47,451 nucleotides of DNA from Cytophagales bacterium CG12_big_fil_rev_8_21_14_0_65_40_12 (GTDB lineage Bacteria > Bacteroidota > Bacteroidia > Cytophagales > Cyclobacteriaceae): positions 178-47,628 of the forward strand of contig PCUU01000017.1 in assembly GCA_002786855.1 (NCBI GenBank), in the 5' to 3' direction. Positions 24,021 through 31,652 of this stretch are shown one piece after another. Position 1 is the stretch's first letter. Each line of letters starts with the position of its first letter. The position numbers and the translations under genes were made by a program. The notes below the pieces were generated by a model, which was given only the letters and a program-made list of their open reading frames with translations, was not told the DNA's origin and searched no databases.

Positions 24021-24614
24021 ATGAAAAAAGTGTCACAATTAAGAGCTGTTGCCGTAGCGGTAATACTCTCGATCACATTCGCCTCACAGGTGAATGCACA
24101 AGTTTTACCAGACGACAACGAATTCGTTTACGTTGCAATGGACCTTCAAGGCGTTCTTGACTTAACATTGGCAACGGATCCTAACGTGGAGTTCACGTTC
24201 AACACCATTCCTAGCTATGTGAATGGTATTATCAAGCCAAACGTTACTGAGTTACGAGTAGAGTCTACTGTGCCTTGGGACCTTTACGTTCAAGCTGAGA
24301 CTGTAAACTGGGCTCAACTTCAGGCTTTCTCTAGTGCTGGTACTTCTACTGTTCCTTCTACCTTGTTAGAAGTTAGAGTAATTGATGGTGCTGGTTCTTC
24401 TGCATTGAGCAACTTTACAGCGCTTCCAAACACTCGTTTGAACATTGTTGGAACTGTAGGTGCGGGTGATGGTATTGCCGCAGGTACTTATTTAACTACA
24501 CCTGATAGCCACTTCTTCAGAGTAGATTACAGAATCGTTCCAACCTTGACTGCTCAATATCAGGCTGGTTTCTACGGTTTGAATGTGATTTACACACTCG
24601 CTGAAGATTTATAA
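24021..24614 (+). CDS. Putative major fibre subunit, paralogue of the next gene
   Basis: From the ATG at 24021 the product is 197 residues with a signal peptide (about 1-26, ending ASQVNAQ); the open frame runs further upstream but has no signal peptide there. The mature chain is beta-rich and shares with the next-but-one gene product the blocks FTFNTI, NGII, E-x-R-V-E-S-T, W-D-L-Y-V, SSAGTS-x-V-P, L-E-x-R, H-x-F-R-[VI]-D-Y-R, and the identical ending TLAEDL. Codons favour GGT, GCT, GTT, TCT and ACT, as in highly expressed genes. It has its own 158-base upstream region and a strong terminator. Together with the chaperone and usher-like genes this fits a secreted pilin-like subunit. No Pfam family is recognised. 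Confidence 0.6.
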   Translation: MKKVSQLRAVAVAVILSITFASQVNAQVLPDDNEFVYVAMDLQGVLDLTLATDPNVEFTFNTIPSYVNGIIKPNVTELRVESTVPWDLYVQAETVNWAQLQAFSSAGTSTVPSTLLEVRVIDGAGSSALSNFTALPNTRLNIVGTVGAGDGIAAGTYLTTPDSHFFRVDYRIVPTLTAQYQAGFYGLNVIYTLAEDL

Positions 24615-24672
24615 GAAATTACTTTTTACTAAGACGTAGTAAGAAGTTAGTTCGATTTATGTTGATTGGTAA

Positions 24673-24705
24673 AAAGAGGTAGCATATTGCTACCTCTTTC
24701 ATTTT
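24673..24705 (+). terminator. Terminator/attenuator between the two subunit genes
   Basis: AAAGAGGTAGC (24673-24683) and GCTACCTCTTT (24689-24699) form an 11-bp perfect stem with a 5-base loop, followed by CATTTTTATAT. It lies 58 bases past the first subunit gene and 22 before the second, so read-through would give low expression of the second. Confidence 0.85.
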
Positions 24706-24720
24706 TATATACTTTTATAC

Positions 24721-25275
24721 ATGCAAAGAAGCGCGTGCTTCATATTAATACTTTCACTTCTTTCCTCAGTGGCATGGTGTCAGACACTCGACATCAACAT
24801 AACCAGAGGAACGGATTTGAATTTTACTTTTAACACAATCCAGCAATACAACAACGGAATTATAATGTCGGGCGCCACTGAATTCAGGGTGGAGTCTACC
24901 TCACAATGGGACTTGTATGTTGGCACTCAAACATTGACGGCAGGCCAGTGGGATGTCCTCTCCTCTTATTCCAGTGCGGGCACTTCTATTGTTCCAGTTT
25001 CAATACTTGAAATTAGGGCCACTAGCCCTGGTGCCACTTCGCAACAAACCTCATTTTTTCAGTTACAGGACAACGCATCTCCCATATTTATCATCGGAAC
25101 AGCCGCCAACGACCCTTTGACCACTACGGGTATTGGTACAAATCAACCTGGCGATCCTGTAAACGATGCTTTTACCCATCGTTTTAGAATAGATTATAGG
25201 CTTACACCTACCATTGCATATACGCCCGGGGTTTACTCGCTCACGGTTGTTTTTACTTTGGCCGAAGACCTCTAG
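24721..25275 (+). CDS. Putative minor fibre subunit, paralogue of the previous gene
   Basis: The 184-residue product has a signal peptide (about 1-20, ending SSVAWCQ) and the same blocks as the previous subunit: NFTFNTIQQY, NGIIMSGATEFRVESTSQWD, YSSAGTSIVP, then HRFRIDYRLTPT and the ending TLAEDL. It lacks the longer N-terminal segment of the first subunit and carries an insert near 115-140 (ASPIFIIGTAANDPL). Codons are ordinary (GCC, GGC, ACC), unlike the biased first subunit. It lies behind the attenuator, so it is probably made in small amounts, as expected for a tip, anchor or adaptor subunit. Its exact role is inference. Confidence 0.6.
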   Translation: MQRSACFILILSLLSSVAWCQTLDINITRGTDLNFTFNTIQQYNNGIIMSGATEFRVESTSQWDLYVGTQTLTAGQWDVLSSYSSAGTSIVPVSILEIRATSPGATSQQTSFFQLQDNASPIFIIGTAANDPLTTTGIGTNQPGDPVNDAFTHRFRIDYRLTPTIAYTPGVYSLTVVFTLAEDL

Positions 25276-25325
25276 ATTCTCTTTCCACTCAGTGTTTTAA
25301 GCTTTATATTCGTGGACTAAAATCT

Positions 25326-26384
25326 ATGGATATGAGTATTAATGTTGCCCTTTTAAAACAAATCTGTGAAGTTGCTGGAGCCCCTGGCTTCGAAAAAAGA
25401 GTTCGTGATTTGGTCATTGCTGAAGTAAGCCCCCTAGTAGATGAATTATCTATTGACAATATGGGTAATGTGATGACCCTGAAAAGAGGAGTGAACAACC
25501 CAGAAGGTAAAAGGGCCATGGTGGCAGCCCATATGGATGAAATTGGCTTTATCGTTACACATATTGACGATAACGGTTTTGTCCGTTTTCATACCCTTGG
25601 TGGTTTTGACCCAAAGACTTTAACTGCGCAGCGCGTGATTATTCATGGTAGAGAAGATGTAATTGGGGTAATGGGCAGCAAGCCTATTCATGTAATGTCG
25701 GCAGAGGAGCGCCAAAAGCTCGCCCAACTTTCAGATTACTTTATTGACTTAGGCATGCCCAAAGAGGAGGTGGTTAAACTTGTGCGGGTGGGCGACCCAA
25801 TCACTCGTGAACGTGGGCTTATTGAAATGGGCAATTGCGTGAATTGTAAGTCCATTGACAATAGAGTGTCGGTTTTTATTTTGATCGAGGCTTTGCGAAA
25901 CCTTAAAAATCAGCCTTATGATGTTTATGGGGTGTTTACTGTACAAGAAGAAGTTGGTATAAGAGGAGCCAACGTTTCGGCACATGCTATTAACCCAGAT
26001 TTTGGCTTTGGACTCGACACTACCATTGCCTTCGATTTGCCAGGAGCACAACCACACGAAATGGTGACAAAATTGGGTAACGGAACAGCAATAAAAATCA
26101 TGGATGCCTCTACCATATGTGATTACAGGATGGTGGATTTTATGAAGAAAACAGCTGGTGCAGCTGGAATTAAATGGCAACCCGAAGTTCTGACTGCGGG
26201 TGGCACCGATACGGCAGGTGTGCAAAGAATGGGGAAAAATGGGGCGATTTCTGGCGCGATTTCCATCCCAACGCGCCATTTGCATCAAGTGATTGAAATG
26301 GCGCATAAGGAAGATATTCAAGCATCGATTGATCTGCTTATCGCCTGTTTAATGAAATTGGATACTTACGATTGGAGCCATTAA
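25326..26384 (+). CDS. M42 family metallopeptidase (glutamyl aminopeptidase-like)
   Basis: The 352-residue cytoplasmic co-catalytic zinc aminopeptidase has metal ligands visible in VAAHMDEIGF (His69), the bridging Asp in CKSIDNRVSV, QEEVGIRGA (catalytic and ligand Glu), GLDTTIAFD, and HLHQVIEMAH (last His ligand). The PDZ-like insert spans about 75-180. Members form dodecameric tetrahedral shells (TET peptidases) that trim peptides. The start is ATG at 25326 with a second ATG two codons later. It follows the fibre locus after 50 bases without a clear terminator, but nothing links it to that system. Length and motifs are complete, so the enzyme should be active. Confidence 0.93.
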   Translation: MDMSINVALLKQICEVAGAPGFEKRVRDLVIAEVSPLVDELSIDNMGNVMTLKRGVNNPEGKRAMVAAHMDEIGFIVTHIDDNGFVRFHTLGGFDPKTLTAQRVIIHGREDVIGVMGSKPIHVMSAEERQKLAQLSDYFIDLGMPKEEVVKLVRVGDPITRERGLIEMGNCVNCKSIDNRVSVFILIEALRNLKNQPYDVYGVFTVQEEVGIRGANVSAHAINPDFGFGLDTTIAFDLPGAQPHEMVTKLGNGTAIKIMDASTICDYRMVDFMKKTAGAAGIKWQPEVLTAGGTDTAGVQRMGKNGAISGAISIPTRHLHQVIEMAHKEDIQASIDLLIACLMKLDTYDWSH

Positions 26385-26708
26385 TATACATATACCTCTA
26401 GGCACTCATTAATCTGAGTCTGCACTTTTACCTTAATCCTGAAGGAATTTAATGTTTATAGCTTTAAGGAATTTGGATATACGACCCTGTAGGGGTCGAA
26501 TGTGTTCTTGGCACTGAATTGCTATAAACATATGACCCTTTCAGGGTTTGTGCGATAATTTATCACCAATAAGCAGACTTAAATAATGTATTACATGGCT
26601 ATTCACGTCCTAAAAATCTAACTATATTCATCCTTAAAATAACATTGAATATACATTGGAGTATGTTTTTTCAATCGTCATAATCAAAGATCAGGAGCCA
26701 GAAAAATC
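26385..26708. other. 324-base gene-free stretch with palindromic repeats
   Basis: It holds the 26452-26531 inverted-repeat element and a second hairpin just beyond it. The last 60 bases are AT-rich and precede the next gene with GGAG at 26693-26696, a plausible ribosome-binding site 12 bases from the ATG. No gene is seen. Confidence 0.55.
26452..26547. repeat. 80-bp inverted-repeat element with two GACCC-type hairpins
   Basis: ATGTTTATAGC (26452-26462) and GCTATAAACAT (26521-26531) are perfect 11-bp inverted repeats. Between them CGACCC-tgtag-GGGTCG (26482-26498) forms a hairpin, and just after the right arm ACCCT-ttc-AGGGT (26535-26547) forms another. The layout suggests a small REP- or MITE-like intergenic element; other copies in the genome cannot be judged from this window. 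Confidence 0.6.
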
Positions 26709-27338
26709 ATGTTTAAAAAATTATTTCAAAAGAAATCAAAGGAAGAACAATTTTGGGATTGGTTCTTAGAAAACGAAGCAGAATTATTCTACGGGACAGA
26801 TTCTGAAATTGACAGAGAACGAATATTTGATGGTTTAACGGAAAGGATAAAGGCTATTGATTCCAACTTGGCTTATGCATTTAGTCCAGTATTAAAAAAT
26901 GACACAAAAGAATTTATAGTTTCTGCTGATGGTCTCAAAGAGTCCTTTGAACAAGTGGAAAATTTAATTAGTAAAGCTCCTGAACATGATCATTGGATTT
27001 TTCTTGCATTTCGTCAACCAAACCAAGGAGATGATTTAAGTATAAAAATGGGAGAACTTGAAATTGGATATAAGGATATCTTTTTTCGATTCTTGGTAGA
27101 AGTTGACCAATTGAGTATAGAATTGAATATAAGGAATTACGATGGGTCAGGATTTCAACAAAATGCTGTTTATATACTACTTGATAGCCTTTTGGGTGAA
27201 TACGACACTGTAATGGAAATCGACTTTATCGATTGGGAGGCATTAGATGAAAGTGAGGTTGATAATTTTTATCCATTTATTGAGCTAAGAGGGCTGATTT
27301 CGAATAGGAAGGAGCAAAAAGCTGTTAATAATAAATAG
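26709..27338 (+). CDS. Conserved-looking cytoplasmic protein of unknown function
   Basis: The 209-residue acidic protein has no signal peptide or TM helix. It starts with a basic helix (MFKKLFQKKSKEEQFWDWF) and continues through FTVSADGLK-like and dispersed hydrophobic strands; recognisable blocks are EFIVSADGLKESFEQVENLI (about 77-96), WIFLAFRQP (about 102-110) and DFIDWEALDE near the end. I recall similar uncharacterised Bacteroidota proteins with a FW-x-WF start and an EF-x-I-S-A-D-G block, but no function or domain name can be given. It is alone on the plus strand, convergent with crcB, with 70 bases between them. Confidence 0.65.
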   Translation: MFKKLFQKKSKEEQFWDWFLENEAELFYGTDSEIDRERIFDGLTERIKAIDSNLAYAFSPVLKNDTKEFIVSADGLKESFEQVENLISKAPEHDHWIFLAFRQPNQGDDLSIKMGELEIGYKDIFFRFLVEVDQLSIELNIRNYDGSGFQQNAVYILLDSLLGEYDTVMEIDFIDWEALDESEVDNFYPFIELRGLISNRKEQKAVNNK

Positions 27339-27409
27339 CGAACTATCAGGAATGGTGGCTGAAGAATACCTTTAGCTTCCAAAACTGGTCGCAACATTTT
27401 AGCTCTATG

Positions 27410-27784
27410 CTAACCCCTCGTCAACTTATAGCCCAAATAGGCTGCTAGCATTCCGAAAACTACACTAAGTCCAAGATAGAGAAGGGCTTGAAGCGGTTTG
27501 TTTTCTAAAAGCAGCGTATTGCCCTCGTAAGCAAAAGTAGAAAATGTGGTAAATCCGCCACAAAATCCCCCAATTAGAAGCAGGCTGATTTGCGGGCTGA
27601 TCAACTTCTGCTGATGCACCAAACCCATCAAAAGCCCAATAAGCAAACAGCCTAAAATATTGACAGCAAAAGTGCCATAGGGGAATAGGTTAGGGTATTT
27701 ATTATGAAAAGAGGTTTGAATCAGGTAGCGGCAAGCACTGCCAACGCCACCTCCCAAAGCAATTAACAGTGCATTTTTAATCAT
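27410..27784 (-). CDS. crcB: Fluoride channel CrcB/FluC
   Basis: The 124-residue inner-membrane protein has four TM helices. Family marks are GGGVGSACRYLIQT (10-23), FPYGTFAVNILGCLLIGLLM (about 34-53, with the conserved Asn) and GGFCGGFTTFSTFAYE (about 72-87, with the phenylalanine box). FluC dimers export fluoride from the cytoplasm. It is last in a minus-strand operon and overlaps the preceding gene by ATGA (27781-27784). No fluoride riboswitch is seen, and none would be expected directly in front of it because the gene is internal to the transcript. Length is normal. Confidence 0.95.
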   Translation of the reverse strand: MIKNALLIALGGGVGSACRYLIQTSFHNKYPNLFPYGTFAVNILGCLLIGLLMGLVHQQKLISPQISLLLIGGFCGGFTTFSTFAYEGNTLLLENKPLQALLYLGLSVVFGMLAAYLGYKLTRG

Positions 27785-28227
27785 GATTCTTTTACCTGTT
27801 TTTTGGGCGCTTTGCGCTTGATATAATTGTAAACCTTGTCGTATTCGTTGTTTTCTTGGTTCGAGATTTTGACATAGCCTTTGTTGATAAACACTAACTT
27901 CAATTCCTTGTAGTCGGTTCTATTGGCCTTTACAGTGGTTTCTTGCCAAGCACCCAAATCGTTAATATCGTTCACCGACTTATAAAACCGAAAGGGATAA
28001 TAAACATGCACTTTGTCGTGGCTAATTTTTAATACCTTATAATTGAAGATCAGTTTATAGAGCAAAATAGAAGAAACCACCAACAGAAACCCAAGCATAA
28101 TGTATCGCCATGTACCTTGAGGTTCGGCCAAAACCTGGCGCATAAAATAGAGCGCACCAAGGCAGGAAATCAAGGTAAAAACCGTCAAAGAAAAGATGGT
28201 TTGGCGTTTGGGTTTGGAAATGATCAT
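27781..28227 (-). CDS. Small membrane protein with a C-terminal PH-like domain
   Basis: This 148-residue protein has two TM helices (about 12-32 and 42-60) and a soluble beta-rich C-terminal half starting YKVLKISHDKVHVYYPFRF, which by length and strand pattern resembles bacterial PH-like domains found after TM hairpins. It ends in a basic tail (YIKRKAPKKQVKES). No function can be assigned. It sits between the ACP phosphodiesterase gene (2-base gap) and crcB (4-base overlap), so the three are translated from one message. Membrane location and fold are predictions by eye. Confidence 0.6.
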   Translation of the reverse strand: MIISKPKRQTIFSLTVFTLISCLGALYFMRQVLAEPQGTWRYIMLGFLLVVSSILLYKLIFNYKVLKISHDKVHVYYPFRFYKSVNDINDLGAWQETTVKANRTDYKELKLVFINKGYVKISNQENNEYDKVYNYIKRKAPKKQVKES

Positions 28228-28229
28228 GA

Positions 28230-28823
28230 TTACGAATTACCTAAATTTGATCTGAAATCACTAATGTGCGCCTGAATCTCAGGAAAAAATTGTCTGAACT
28301 CACTCTCAAAAGCGGCATAATGTTGGGTTAAATCCTGAATGGCCTCATCCATTTTCGAGTCGAATTTGGTCCTTCGCGAAAGCCCTGTTAGTGCTCGATG
28401 AATGCCTTTAATTTCGGCATAGGCCATTAACCAATTATTCTCTACCATAAAGGGGAGCATTTTCTGGGCCTTCTCTGGCATGTTCGGTCTGAATTCCATC
28501 AGGTTGACGAAATGATATTCGGTAAATATTTTTAAATGTTGATGATGAAACTCGCCAAAGTTATTGGCCAAAAAATGATCATAAAACATATCGACAATCA
28601 CTCCGGAATAGTGTCTGTATTTTTCGGAAAGTCGCTTTTTGCTTTCACTCACCACCTCGTGACTATCGGTAAATCGGTCTATTTCGCGATGGAGTATAAT
28701 GCCCTGTGCAATTTCCGGTTCAAAATCCAAGTACTGATTTCCTTTGACGAAATCGCCTAAAAAATTGCCAATGGCCAATTTTGGATTGGCGCCTGATAGG
28801 TAGAGATGGGCTAAATAATTAAT
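28230..28823 (-). CDS. acpH: Acyl carrier protein phosphodiesterase with a probable ATT start codon
   Basis: The family start M-N-[YF]-L-A-H-L is encoded here as ATT AAT TAT TTA GCC CAT CTC (start at 28821-28823), giving 197 residues, the usual length. An in-frame TAA lies four codons upstream with no ATG, GTG or TTG between. The next candidate, TTG at 28776-28778, would delete MNYLAHLYLSGANPK. AcpH removes the 4'-phosphopantetheine arm from ACP. Catalytic and metal residues show in GNFLGDFVKG, HREIDRFTDSH and DMFYDHFLA. It lies 48 bases behind the DUF5916 gene and 2 before the next membrane gene. ATT starts are rare and often regulated by IF3 (infC, pcnB); a start-codon mutation is the alternative. 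Confidence 0.85.
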   Translation of the reverse strand: MNYLAHLYLSGANPKLAIGNFLGDFVKGNQYLDFEPEIAQGIILHREIDRFTDSHEVVSESKKRLSEKYRHYSGVIVDMFYDHFLANNFGEFHHQHLKIFTEYHFVNLMEFRPNMPEKAQKMLPFMVENNWLMAYAEIKGIHRALTGLSRRTKFDSKMDEAIQDLTQHYAAFESEFRQFFPEIQAHISDFRSNLGNS

Positions 28824-28871
28824 GACTTTTGATTTAGCGAATAAGGTAGCCAGCCCAGTTTGTAATTACAA

Positions 28872-31358
28872 TTAACTTCGCGAGAAGATATTCCGCACAT
28901 TCAGGTAATCGATAAAATACACCAGTCTGATGGTGATGCTATCCACATTCGGAGCAGTCCAAGTATTGTTGAAGTTGTCGAAGAAGTTCAAATCGGTGGC
29001 CTTGTCATCTGAGCCAATGCTTCTTTTCCAAATCGCACGTATTTCAGAACCAGGCGCAAACTGCCAATTGTATTCCATATCGATATTGAATGTGTTGAAA
29101 TTTCTATCATGGAGTTTTTCCAGCGTATCAGGGTCAATTCCTGTATAGTCCGAAGAGGTGAGTTCATCGGCTTCGCTTAAATCATAAAATTGCTGATATT
29201 CTACGGTGCTCCAGTAATGCCTAACGCGGAAGGTAACTCCCATTCGGTTGGTGAAAATGTAGCGGGCATCAACGGTGTTGGTCAGGGTATTCACATCGCG
29301 CTGGCCAATGATAACGGATTGCAAATTGTCATTTTCATCATACAGTTTTGTGGCATAGCCGCGTTCTTGGCTACGCAAAGATTGATCAATATTATGGCTA
29401 ATTTCTGCCCTTTCGCCAATGCGCACGCGGGTCGAGAAGTTAAGAGAGTTATCAGTTTGGCCCCAATCAGGTCTCGATGCTATGCTGTATCTCGCAGACA
29501 CTCTGATTGCTTTTCTACTATCTGTGTTAATGTTGAAACGCACATCATGCCTTGAAGGTCTTTCTAAGACATAACCATCTTGCCTGGCTTCGAAGTAATC
29601 AAAACTGTTTCCTGGGTTTAAACCAAAGTCAATATTGGCTCCCCAGAAGTTTTTAAAATTGAAATTTAAATTCAATCCTAAATCCATGTTGGTAAAGGTA
29701 TTTGGATTAAAAAGTCTGTTGTACTGACCCTGAAGCCTAATTCTATAATTGTTAAAAATACCTACAGGATTAAATTGATTCATAGAGAAATCCGCTCTGT
29801 GTTCAATTTGGTTGGGTCTTCTTAAAAATCCTAAATCATTAATGTCGTAGGTATCACTTTCAACATTTCTACTGATGCCATATTGGTACTTTCCCCTGCT
29901 TTTTCTGATTCCGAGGTTGTATTTAACCCCAGTTGCTACGTTCTTATTATCTCCGTTGTCATCGAAAGAAACCACCCTGCTATATCCCACAAAACCAGAG
30001 GTTCTCCAATTTAAGTTTTTGTCATTCAATGAAAAGTTGAATCCAGTTACGTTGGCATCATCTCCATTTTTTGCTCTTAAAACACTAGTATTTGTAAGGG
30101 TTACACTAGAATTGTTTTTTAGGTTTTGATCAAGTACCAAAACGTTAAAGTTGGTCATGGGATCGCCTTCCACTTCTCGGGTTGTGCCAGTTTCTGTATT
30201 TTCTACCGTTAAGAAGGTGCGATCAGTAATGGCATTGAAAAACCCTATGCCTAAGCCGCTGTTCGTTCGCCCGGTAATTTTACTAGAATTGATAAGTTGA
30301 GCTGCTTGAGGGCTAAAAGTCACCTCTTCGTTATCGGCAAGTTGTTCTGTGATGTTCCCGAAAGTGCCGCCAATTCTTCTAGAATAAAAAAGGCCTGCTT
30401 TGTTGAATAGCTCAACGCCTTCCGTAAAGAACTGCCTGTTCTCATCGAAGCGGACTTCAAATGGGCTTAAATTCAATACTTGATTATCAGAGCGTACCCC
30501 ACTAAAGTCGGGAATCAAGGTCATGTCTAGGGTAAAAGCATCATTGATTCCGTATTTAATATCCATTCCTCCGTTCAATTGAGGCTGCGTAAAGCCAGTG
30601 GCTGTGGATCGGTTAAATACGGTGGATACGTAAGGGTAGAAGAACAAACGAGTAGGCGCTTTTACGTTCTTGATATTGGTCACCACTCCGGCTTGGTTCA
30701 GGTAGCCATCAATTTGCGGATCGATTGGATTCCAAAAAGAGGCTTCGTTCAGTGAAGAGTTCTGGCGAACAAAGTTGATTCCCCAATTTTGTACATCCTT
30801 AGAATTAAAACGGAGCACAGCATAAGGGATTTTCATTTCTACAACCCAATAATCATCATATACCTTGGTGGAGGAAAGCCAAACAGCATTCCATGCCTCA
30901 TCATTTCGCCAGATAGAGGAATTGCCTCCGTTAGAATACCGCGTGTCATATTGCACACCCGCCACGGTAACAAATAAACCCACACCATTTAAACCTGCAT
31001 TATAAGGATCGAAACTGACCCCGAAATAATCAGAATTGCCAATATTATCGCGGTTGGTCAGCAGGTTGAAAACTTCTTCTTTTTGATCAAATAATTGAGC
31101 CGATATGTAGATGGCATTGTCATCGTACAAAAATCTTACTTCAGTTTTGCGGCTAGCGGGAGCACCAGGATTTGGGCTGTTTTGAACAAAATCAGTTTGA
31201 ACAGGTGCCTGGCACCAGATATCTTCGTCTATAACGCCATCGATAGTTATTTTCTCCTCGGTGCGCACTGCCTCAAAGGATTTCCTCGATTGCTGCGCAT
31301 TGGTAGCGTAGCCCAGGAGCAATAGTGGTATTAAAAAAGTTAACTGATTGAATTTCAA
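28872..31358 (-). CDS. DUF5916 outer-membrane protein with CBM9-like N-terminal domain
   Basis: The 828-residue protein has a signal peptide (about 1-21, ending ATNAQQ) and an N-terminal carbohydrate-binding CBM9-like sandwich (about 25-210: ITIDGVIDEDIWCQA, then NAIYISAQLFD, VVEMKIPYAVLRFN). A long DUF5916 beta-barrel follows (about 220-828) with regular Asn/Arg/Tyr-rich strands and a final strand VYFIDYLNVRNIFSRS. Members are outer-membrane proteins of unknown substrate, abundant in Bacteroidota. The start is TTG: a TAG lies two codons upstream, no ATG is available, and AGGG precedes it by 2 bases. It may share a transcript with acpH (48 bases). Confidence 0.85.
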   Translation of the reverse strand: MKFNQLTFLIPLLLLGYATNAQQSRKSFEAVRTEEKITIDGVIDEDIWCQAPVQTDFVQNSPNPGAPASRKTEVRFLYDDNAIYISAQLFDQKEEVFNLLTNRDNIGNSDYFGVSFDPYNAGLNGVGLFVTVAGVQYDTRYSNGGNSSIWRNDEAWNAVWLSSTKVYDDYWVVEMKIPYAVLRFNSKDVQNWGINFVRQNSSLNEASFWNPIDPQIDGYLNQAGVVTNIKNVKAPTRLFFYPYVSTVFNRSTATGFTQPQLNGGMDIKYGINDAFTLDMTLIPDFSGVRSDNQVLNLSPFEVRFDENRQFFTEGVELFNKAGLFYSRRIGGTFGNITEQLADNEEVTFSPQAAQLINSSKITGRTNSGLGIGFFNAITDRTFLTVENTETGTTREVEGDPMTNFNVLVLDQNLKNNSSVTLTNTSVLRAKNGDDANVTGFNFSLNDKNLNWRTSGFVGYSRVVSFDDNGDNKNVATGVKYNLGIRKSRGKYQYGISRNVESDTYDINDLGFLRRPNQIEHRADFSMNQFNPVGIFNNYRIRLQGQYNRLFNPNTFTNMDLGLNLNFNFKNFWGANIDFGLNPGNSFDYFEARQDGYVLERPSRHDVRFNINTDSRKAIRVSARYSIASRPDWGQTDNSLNFSTRVRIGERAEISHNIDQSLRSQERGYATKLYDENDNLQSVIIGQRDVNTLTNTVDARYIFTNRMGVTFRVRHYWSTVEYQQFYDLSEADELTSSDYTGIDPDTLEKLHDRNFNTFNIDMEYNWQFAPGSEIRAIWKRSIGSDDKATDLNFFDNFNNTWTAPNVDSITIRLVYFIDYLNVRNIFSRS

Positions 31359-31652
31359 ACCCTAGAATATTTTCTGTATCAACATGCAAATGTCGATAAT
31401 GTTAAAAGGCTTGTGAATTTAAATATGTCTAGCGCGGTAATTTTAGTCTGAATGGTTGGACCATTACTTATTTTAAAGCGCCTTGAACGGTATATTATTT
31501 GGTAATTAAATTTTTTGGTAAAATTATATTTTGAATTATTTGATCCTGAGTGGTGATTTGTGGATTAAAACCTGGTTACGCTTCGTCATAAATATTTTTA
31601 CAAATGCTTCGGGCATCCATGTGATACCAAATCTTAATGTATTTTTACGTCC

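Noticed and set aside
10407-25275. Type IX secretion C-terminal sorting domains
   Set aside because: Exported proteins were checked for the usual Por/gliding C-terminal pattern (VYD or LVxNxxG with a final KVxxK); none fits convincingly, although GldH suggests the machinery exists.
25749-26321. 190-codon minus-strand ORF inside the M42 peptidase gene
   Set aside because: Antisense shadow of a complete enzyme gene.
27410-28300. Fluoride riboswitch for crcB
   Set aside because: crcB is the last gene of a tightly packed operon and no crcB-motif pseudoknot is seen at its 5' side or in front of the operon.
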